This document shows, in pieces, positions 6,262 through 10,785 of a stretch of 10,785 nucleotides of DNA; the first letter of the stretch is position 1; every line of letters starts with the position of its first letter. Made by a program: the position numbers and the translations under genes. The notes under the pieces are model-generated. The model did not search any database. It was not told the DNA's origin and saw only the letters and a program-made list of their open reading frames with translations. The stretch comes from an uncultured Pseudomonadota bacterium. GTDB lineage: Bacteria > Pseudomonadota > Gammaproteobacteria > Burkholderiales > Methylophilaceae. The stretch covers positions 1 through 10,785 of the forward strand of contig CAINWC010000271.1 in the NCBI GenBank assembly GCA_903854305.1, given 5' to 3'.

Positions 6262-7680
6262 TCAAGCCCAAAAAGGTAAGTAACGCGCGTACCTAGTCGA
6301 TTTTGTTTCTGCGCCATCATCTTTAATGAGTCCAGCCTCTTTAGTTGCACCCATAATGAGTGAAATTGTGGCCGCTTTACTTTCAGCAACGCCAAAACGC
6401 TCTCTTAATGTTTGGTTAGACATACGTTCATTACTTACGTATTGTAAGCAGCAATGTTGGTAGCAAGCCCGTATGCGGTCATCCTTGCTCATAGAAGCAA
6501 AATCTTGGTGGGCGAATAAAATGGCTATAGTCCGCATTTCACCTACTCTAAACGCAGGGGCTGGTAGTTGATAAACCTCAGCGGCACTCACCACCTTATC
6601 AACGCCACTGCCTTTTTCTTCACAAATACCCAGCCTGCGCATCAACTCAGCCAATTTCTCGTTACAAGATCGATATTCATCAATAAAACGATCAACGCTA
6701 ATTGGTGGAAGGCCTGGGTTCAATATTTCAACGCGGTCATCAAACATTTCAATCATCACAGCTGATCCAGAAGTGGAAAAATCCTGATGAATAAGCGCAT
6801 TTGCAATCAATTCTCGCAATGCCTGTTTAGGAAACATTTTGACTTCTTCCCTTACCGCTTGCTCAATAAACTTGTTTTGCGGTGCAGCCGAATGCACAAA
6901 ATCTACAAGGCTTTCAAAGCCCACTGCATAGCCACGGTTACCTGGCTTATCTTCACGTGTTTTTAGTTTATTTTTTCCATCGTAAATGACAACACGTGGC
7001 GCTTTTCTGGCTAAACTGGTAGAAAAAGCATCCAACTTCTTAGCAAGCAAAATCGCAGCTAGGTTAGTAATTTGCCAGCCTGCCGCTTTAGTAATAATTA
7101 AGCCTTCGCCTTTAAGCTTATCTAAAACCGCATCACGATTCGTAGGGTAAGGCAGCTTTAACAAATCAAAAAACATTTGCGTATCAAGCAAAGCAATCAC
7201 TTCTTCAGCGCTTGCATTGGTTTTTGCTATTTGAGTAAACCAGTCTGGCTGACTTTCAGCAAAAATGCGCTTCAGCTTATCAGGAGTCATGGGGACTAAA
7301 TCTTCCCCTGCACGCATTAAATAAGCGCCTTCATAAGCAACTGGGTGACCTAACGGCCTAGCTGGAACCTCAAATACCAACACACGACCATCGGCATGTT
7401 CAATTTCAACGACTTCAACTCTAAAATGCAATTTCTCAACGATATAAGCCTTAATTTTGTTGAGTTCAGCGGTGGTGGTAAAAGCTTGTGTGCCGACTAC
7501 TTTTCTAGGCGCTTTATCTGATACCCCGAGCACCAAATATCCGCCACCTTCATTAGCAAGTGCCACGCAATATTTCAGCAGCTTTATCGTGTCATATTGC
7601 TGCTTAGCTTCTTTAAACTCCAACTGTTCAGTTTCTGCTGGAGTAGTCAGCCAACGCTCAAGTGTCTGTAAAGTAATCAT
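6262..7680 (-). CDS. Schlafen/AlbA_2-domain ATP-binding protein (HATPase_c_4), restriction accessory
   Basis: This 472-residue protein has an N-terminal AlbA_2 (Schlafen-type) domain at about 10-125: EQLEFKEAK at 18-26, then ANEGGGYLVLGVSD at 42-55. A GHKL-type HATPase_c_4 region follows: LRELIANALIHQDF at 288-301 with E290, N294 and H298; DDRVEILNPGLPP at 314-326; EEKGSGVDKVV at 354-364. A probable winged helix lies at about 400-472. Such proteins are often labelled transcriptional regulators or RecG-like helicases. This one has no helicase motifs. Family members are often nucleic-acid binding or nuclease-like and are frequent next to type I restriction genes; their exact function is generally unknown. 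The ATG lies 14 bp after the hsdS stop, with GAGG about 12 bases upstream, so it is probably co-transcribed with hsdM and hsdS. Confidence 0.85.
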   Translation of the reverse strand: MITLQTLERWLTTPAETEQLEFKEAKQQYDTIKLLKYCVALANEGGGYLVLGVSDKAPRKVVGTQAFTTTAELNKIKAYIVEKLHFRVEVVEIEHADGRVLVFEVPARPLGHPVAYEGAYLMRAGEDLVPMTPDKLKRIFAESQPDWFTQIAKTNASAEEVIALLDTQMFFDLLKLPYPTNRDAVLDKLKGEGLIITKAAGWQITNLAAILLAKKLDAFSTSLARKAPRVVIYDGKNKLKTREDKPGNRGYAVGFESLVDFVHSAAPQNKFIEQAVREEVKMFPKQALRELIANALIHQDFSTSGSAVMIEMFDDRVEILNPGLPPISVDRFIDEYRSCNEKLAELMRRLGICEEKGSGVDKVVSAAEVYQLPAPAFRVGEMRTIAILFAHQDFASMSKDDRIRACYQHCCLQYVSNERMSNQTLRERFGVAESKAATISLIMGATKEAGLIKDDGAETKSTRYARYLPFWA

Positions 7681-7694
7681 AACTAAAGTTTACC

Positions 7695-8885
7695 TCAAAG
7701 CTCGCCAGCAAACGCCTGCTGTAATAGGGATTTTTTCAGTTCATCCAGCAAGGCTATTTTGCGCTTGTAAAGGGCTTCTAGGCGTTGGGTCTCTATTTCA
7801 AGTGCGTCCATTTTCACTACGACAGCTTCTTGCTCACTTAATGATGGGACTGAGATTGGATAGCCTTTCAGCTTTTTACCATTGATGTTGGCTTGGTTAA
7901 CGCTTGAGATAGCGACAGTCTTTCCATACTCCAGTGCTATTTGACTGTTAAGAAAATAATTTAAATAATCTGCATTAATTAAGTCTTCTTTTCTGTGAAT
8001 TCTTATTAAATATCCAGCGAATATAGCTGGCGATTCACTTTTGTAGATAGCTGTCTTACCTACCAGTTCGGGGCTGTTTGTTCGATTAAACAAGACATCA
8101 TTATGTTTTAATAAATATTTTTCAATCTCATTGTCATTGTCTGTGTAAACAAGTTTATCCCAGTCAAATCGACGATTCTGAACATTACCCATCCGTAAAA
8201 CAGGAATTTTACCTTTCTCTTTGGATTTTGCAGACGTACCGTACTCGACCTTATCGCAGACTGCACCAATTGTTGTCACCACCCATCCCTCACCTCGCTG
8301 AGTGAATACCGATTGCAGGTGGCTTTCAAACAAGGCGCGGGCGTTTTGCAGGTTCTTTTCTGCGTTGGCGCGCGCCTTGGCGATGTAGTCAAACGCTTCG
8401 TCGAGAATACCAACGATACGTTGTTGTTCAGCTCGAACTGGAAATGGAATAGAGACTTCTTTTAACTTTGAGCCAGAAAGCTCTTTAAATGTCGCACCAC
8501 TACCCAAGTCATTTAGTAAATCTACATTAGCTTGCAAGTAATAAAATAAATACTTGTACGCTAAACTTTCACTTGGTACCAAGCCTTTGCAACCTTGATT
8601 GGTCGCCATTGGCTTTGTGTTGATGACCAAATGACCAATTGGCGCCCTCGAAGAAAGAATAACTGAGTTTGGTGGAAGCAATCTTGCTGAACTATCTCTT
8701 AAGCCCTGTGATGTAATTTTTCGTGCAGTATTATCAGCATACGGGCTTAATCTTTTACCCATTTCAGCTGGCGTTATCCAAAGGTGTTCGTCACCCCAAT
8801 ATTCTGTAACGCCTGTTTTTGGCGTGCCTCCATTTACGACATCACAGACTTCGCCAAGTGGTTTAACTTGCCAACCAGCCCTCAT
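7695..8885 (-). CDS. hsdS: Type I restriction-modification specificity subunit HsdS
   Basis: HsdS recognises the bipartite target and holds two HsdM subunits. In 396 residues it shows the expected two halves. The first target-recognition domain starts at about residue 4 (GWQVKPLGEVCDVVNGGTP) and runs to about 150. The first conserved helical spacer follows (AEQQRIVGILDEAFDYIAK, about 152-170). The second recognition domain starts at about 200 (GWVVTTIGAVCDKVEYGTS). The final spacer helix runs from about 350 (LSEQEAVVVKMDALE) to the typical LLQQAFAGEL end. The two domains differ in sequence, as expected for an asymmetric target that cannot be predicted here. The start overlaps the hsdM stop by 4 bp (ATGA), implying translational coupling. 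The frame is intact; no inverted hsdS copies or recombination sites were found nearby. Confidence 0.95.
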   Translation of the reverse strand: MRAGWQVKPLGEVCDVVNGGTPKTGVTEYWGDEHLWITPAEMGKRLSPYADNTARKITSQGLRDSSARLLPPNSVILSSRAPIGHLVINTKPMATNQGCKGLVPSESLAYKYLFYYLQANVDLLNDLGSGATFKELSGSKLKEVSIPFPVRAEQQRIVGILDEAFDYIAKARANAEKNLQNARALFESHLQSVFTQRGEGWVVTTIGAVCDKVEYGTSAKSKEKGKIPVLRMGNVQNRRFDWDKLVYTDNDNEIEKYLLKHNDVLFNRTNSPELVGKTAIYKSESPAIFAGYLIRIHRKEDLINADYLNYFLNSQIALEYGKTVAISSVNQANINGKKLKGYPISVPSLSEQEAVVVKMDALEIETQRLEALYKRKIALLDELKKSLLQQAFAGEL

Positions 8886-10336
8886 AGCAAAGCCCTAATA
8901 CCAATCAACACTTCTGCGCTTTTCGCATCCAACGCCGCAATTTCTTCCATAATGACTTGCGGACTACGGTGTGTGACTTCTTCATTGCCATTGGGGTTTT
9001 TTACAGATAAATCAAAAAAGGTTTGGTCTATGCTTGTAGCTTCTACACTCCAGCTTTTGGTTGAATCAGCCAAGGTCTTTTGCAACGTAATAAACTCCGC
9101 TAAATCCGCATCGTTCAGCGGATTGGTTTTACCCATATTACGACCAGCTTCAAGCTGGTAATACCAAACTTTTCTAGTAGGTGCACCTTTTTCAAAAAAC
9201 AGCACCACGGTTTTTACGCCTGCACCTTGAAACGTGCCGCCTGGCATATCTAGCACAGTATATAAATTGCAACTTTCTAGTAGTTGTTTACGTAAGCTCA
9301 CCGAGGCGTTATCGGTATTGCTCAAAAAGGTATTTTTAATTACCACGGCAGCGCGGCCACCAGCTTTAAGGCTTTTGATAAAGTGTTGTAAAAACAAAAA
9401 CGCGGTTTCGCCCGTTTTAATGGGGAAATTTTGCTGCACTTCTGCACGCTCTTTACCACCAAACGGCGGGTTGGCGAGTATCACGTCATAGCGGTCTTTT
9501 TCTTGAATGTCGCTAATGTTTTCTGCCAGCGTGTTGGTGTGGATGATGTTGGGCGCTTCTATGCCATGCAGAATCATGTTCATGATGGCAATTACATAGG
9601 CGAGGCTCTTTTTCTCTTTACCGTAAAAAGTGCTGGTTTGCAGCGTGGCTAAGTCGCTTGTAGATAAATTGGGCTGACTACGCAGATAATCAAACGCCTC
9701 GCATAAAAACCCTGCGCTGCCAACTGCCCCGTCATAAATAGTCTCACCAATTTTTGGATTGGTAACTTGTATCATGGCGCGAATCAAAGGGCGCGGCGTG
9801 TAATACTCACCGCCGTTACGGCCAGCATTGCCCATGTTTTTAATTTTGGCTTCGTACAAGTGCGATAACTCGTGCTTTTCCGCTTGGGTGTTGAAGCGCA
9901 ATTCATCAATACGCTCAATCACTTCGCGCAGGTTGTAGCCGCTTTGAAGTTTATTGTTAATCTCCCCAAAAATCTCACCGATTTTGTATTCAATGGTGTT
10001 GGGGCCAGTAGCGCGCTGCTTAAAGCCTTTAAGGTAAGGAAATAGCTTCAGGTTTACAAAGTCTTTGAGGTCGTCGCCTGTTAAGGCGTTGTTGTGGTCA
10101 AACTTGCCATCGGCTGTTTTAGGCGCTGCCCATGTCGGCCAACGGTAAGCCTCATCGACAATAAAGTTATAAGTTTTATCTTCTAACTCAGCAGCTAACA
10201 ATTTGGTTTGCTCTAACGCATCAAGGTATTTTAGAAACAAAATCCAAGAGGTTTGCTCGGTGTAATCAAGCTCGCTGGTGCTGCCTGCATCTTTATGCAG
10301 AATATCGTCGATATTTTTGAAGGTTTGCTCAAACAT
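8882..10336 (-). CDS. hsdM: Type I restriction-modification DNA methyltransferase subunit HsdM
   Basis: HsdM transfers a methyl group from S-adenosylmethionine to N6 of adenine in the target chosen by HsdS. The 484 residues match EcoAI/EcoEI-sized HsdM. The HsdM N-terminal helical domain covers about 5-140. The signature GGEYYTPRPLIRAMI is at 175-189. Motif I, the cofactor loop, is YDGAVGSAGFL at 201-211, the variant in place of the more usual DPACGTGGFL. Catalytic motif IV is NPPF at 289-292. The frame is intact. It is the first gene of the operon and overlaps hsdS by 4 bp. The ATG at 10336 has a weak AAAGG about 11 bases upstream. The non-coding block upstream contains the candidate promoter and operator. 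Confidence 0.96.
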   Translation of the reverse strand: MFEQTFKNIDDILHKDAGSTSELDYTEQTSWILFLKYLDALEQTKLLAAELEDKTYNFIVDEAYRWPTWAAPKTADGKFDHNNALTGDDLKDFVNLKLFPYLKGFKQRATGPNTIEYKIGEIFGEINNKLQSGYNLREVIERIDELRFNTQAEKHELSHLYEAKIKNMGNAGRNGGEYYTPRPLIRAMIQVTNPKIGETIYDGAVGSAGFLCEAFDYLRSQPNLSTSDLATLQTSTFYGKEKKSLAYVIAIMNMILHGIEAPNIIHTNTLAENISDIQEKDRYDVILANPPFGGKERAEVQQNFPIKTGETAFLFLQHFIKSLKAGGRAAVVIKNTFLSNTDNASVSLRKQLLESCNLYTVLDMPGGTFQGAGVKTVVLFFEKGAPTRKVWYYQLEAGRNMGKTNPLNDADLAEFITLQKTLADSTKSWSVEATSIDQTFFDLSVKNPNGNEEVTHRSPQVIMEEIAALDAKSAEVLIGIRALL

Positions 10337-10358
10337 GAGTGGTGATGCCTTTATATTT

Positions 10359-10387
10359 TTTATAGTTTTAGGGCTCGTAATATTAAA
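10359..10387 (-). promoter_or_regulatory. Candidate sigma70-type promoter for the hsdM operon
   Basis: On the minus strand, TTTAAT (10387-10382) and TATAAA (10364-10359) are separated by 17 bp, 22 bp before the hsdM start codon. The -10 is good, but the -35 matches TTGACA poorly, and in AT-rich DNA such pairs arise often by chance. The -35 overlaps an operator-like sequence. Confidence 0.3.
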
Positions 10388-10397
10388 ACTAGGTTTA
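10384..10397. promoter_or_regulatory. Secondary operator-like palindrome
   Basis: TAAAACTAGGTTTA is an imperfect palindrome centred on CTAG. It directly abuts the 24-bp palindrome, shares its AAACTAG half-site, and has a centre 18 bp away. It overlaps the candidate -35 of the hsdM promoter. Confidence 0.4.
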
Positions 10398-10420
10398 TTT
10401 AAACTAGCGCTAGTTTAAAT
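10397..10420. promoter_or_regulatory. Perfect 24-bp palindrome, likely operator
   Basis: ATTTAAACTAGC is followed at once by its exact reverse complement GCTAGTTTAAAT, with no spacer. It starts 61 bp upstream of the hsdM ATG and next to the possible promoter. Uninterrupted palindromes of this size in front of a gene commonly bind a dimeric repressor. No regulator gene is visible beside it in the window; the AlbA_2 protein of the operon, with a probable winged helix, is one candidate. Confidence 0.55.
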
Positions 10421-10424
10421 GGTT

Positions 10425-10458
10425 TTGTTTTGATATGGCGAAAGCAATATCAAAACAA
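10425..10458 (+). terminator. Strong hairpin with GAAA loop, possible terminator
   Basis: Arms TTGTTTTGATAT (10425-10436) and ATATCAAAACAA (10447-10458) pair perfectly over 12 bp. Inside them GC-GAAA-GC closes a GNRA tetraloop after one G-A mismatch. On the plus strand TTTT follows almost at once, within AATTTTAAAATT. It could be a terminator for plus-strand transcription or a bidirectional one, an operator, or a structured 5' leader for hsdM if transcription starts upstream of it. The stem is AT-rich, so the terminator role is uncertain. Confidence 0.4.
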
Positions 10459-10517
10459 TTTTAAAATTAAACGGGAGCGTATAAAAGGTTCTCGATAATA
10501 GTTTTGATTCATGTTGC

Positions 10518-10592
10518 GTTTTCAACTTTGGGTCTCGGGGCATAGCCCTGAGTTGACTGCGACGGGCGCGAAGCGACCTAAGTTGGCGAAAC
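10518..10592. repeat. 75-bp nested inverted repeat (branched fold)
   Basis: An outer stem pairs GTTT, CAACTT and GGTC (10518-10534) with GACC, AAGTTG and AAAC (10575-10592), with small bulges. An inner hairpin CTCGGGGC-ATA-GCCCTGAG (10534-10552) has eight pairs including one G-T. A small CGC-GAA-GCG stem lies at 10568-10576, sharing its last two bases with the outer stem. The block is noticeably more GC-rich than its surroundings. It resembles a dispersed palindromic repeat or a structured RNA. Identity unknown. Confidence 0.5.
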
Positions 10593-10643
10593 TCTGGATT
10601 ACTGCGTAGCCGTACATCCAGCATCCTGCCCAGCACTATGATG

Positions 10644-10696
10644 AAAACTATGTGGTAAATATGCGATAGTTTTGTGGTGAATCTGTGGCAAATTCA
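10644..10696. repeat. Short GTGG repeats and an AAAACTAT inverted repeat
   Basis: GTGGTAAATATG (10652), GTGGTGAATCTG (10674) and GTGGCAAATTCA (10685) are related 12-mers at 22 and 11 bp spacing, about two and one helical turns. The first is flanked by AAAACTAT (10644-10651) and ATAGTTTT (10666-10673). These may be protein-binding sites for a gene to the right of the window. The evidence is weak. Confidence 0.3.
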
Positions 10697-10785
10697 GCAC
10701 GAGTAATCGATAAACATAATTGTAATTCTAAGTAAATTCAGGGTAAGTTTTATACAATCATTTCATGAAAATAAGGTAAGTGTGT

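Larger units (their letters stand above)
10337..10785. other. Non-coding leader block upstream of hsdM
   Basis: The 449 bp to the window edge hold no convincing gene. They contain a candidate promoter, a 24-bp palindrome, a strong hairpin, a nested inverted repeat and a small set of GTGG repeats, each listed separately. A minus-strand open frame here runs through these palindromes and is probably not coding. Confidence 0.6.

Noticed and set aside
7695..8885. Phase-variable hsdS shuffling system
   Set aside because: There is only one hsdS. No second partial hsdS, inverted repeats or site-specific recombinase is in the window.
10415..10636. 73-codon minus-strand open frame (contains PEFRQLRSLRARRSQ)
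   Set aside because: It runs through the nested inverted repeat and the hairpin. Its arginine-rich text comes from the palindromic sequence, and it ends inside the 24-bp palindrome. No ribosome binding site.

Overview
The window looks like an accessory (defence and mobile-element) region of an AT-rich proteobacterium, most likely a beta- or gammaproteobacterium. The basis is moderate: proteobacterial-type type I restriction proteins, an IS1182-family insertion sequence, an integron-type attC site and Shine-Dalgarno led genes of fairly low GC. The species cannot be named from this sequence. No integrase, rRNA or CRISPR array was found, and I recognised no tRNA.

Right half (about 3.6-10.8 kb): a type I restriction-modification operon read on the minus strand in the order hsdM (10336-8882), hsdS (8885-7695), a Schlafen/AlbA_2 plus HATPase_c_4 protein (7680-6262), then hsdR (5934-3592). 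HsdM and HsdS overlap by 4 bp (ATGA). The AlbA_2 gene follows hsdS by 14 bp, and hsdR is separated from it by 327 bp carrying a 124-bp-period repeat. HsdS sets the target, HsdM2HsdS methylates adenine, and HsdR adds the translocase/nuclease. The AlbA_2 protein is an accessory of unknown role. Upstream of hsdM lies a 449-bp non-coding block with a perfect 24-bp palindrome beside a possible promoter, a strong hairpin with a GNRA-type loop, and a 75-bp nested inverted repeat.

Middle (about 2.9-3.6 kb): a junk-like junction. It holds a 14-bp direct repeat spaced 120 bp, four TGGTCA repeats at 22-23 bp spacing that resemble an IS21-type transposon end (with a strong ribosome binding site and a truncated leader ORF), and a 99-codon unrecognised ORF overlapping the end of hsdR.

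Left half (1-2.9 kb): an apparently intact IS1182-family element (1230-2940) with 16-bp inverted ends and a 4-bp target duplication (GGGA). To its left is an integron-type attC site (987-1073, minus orientation) placed 20 bp before a membrane/coiled-coil protein gene (966-157), so that gene looks like a gene cassette. The first 139 bases are the truncated end of a plus-strand gene resembling a GIY-YIG-family protein.

The overall picture is a defence operon next to a scarred boundary built from at least three kinds of mobile DNA: an integron cassette, an IS1182 element and an IS21-like remnant.
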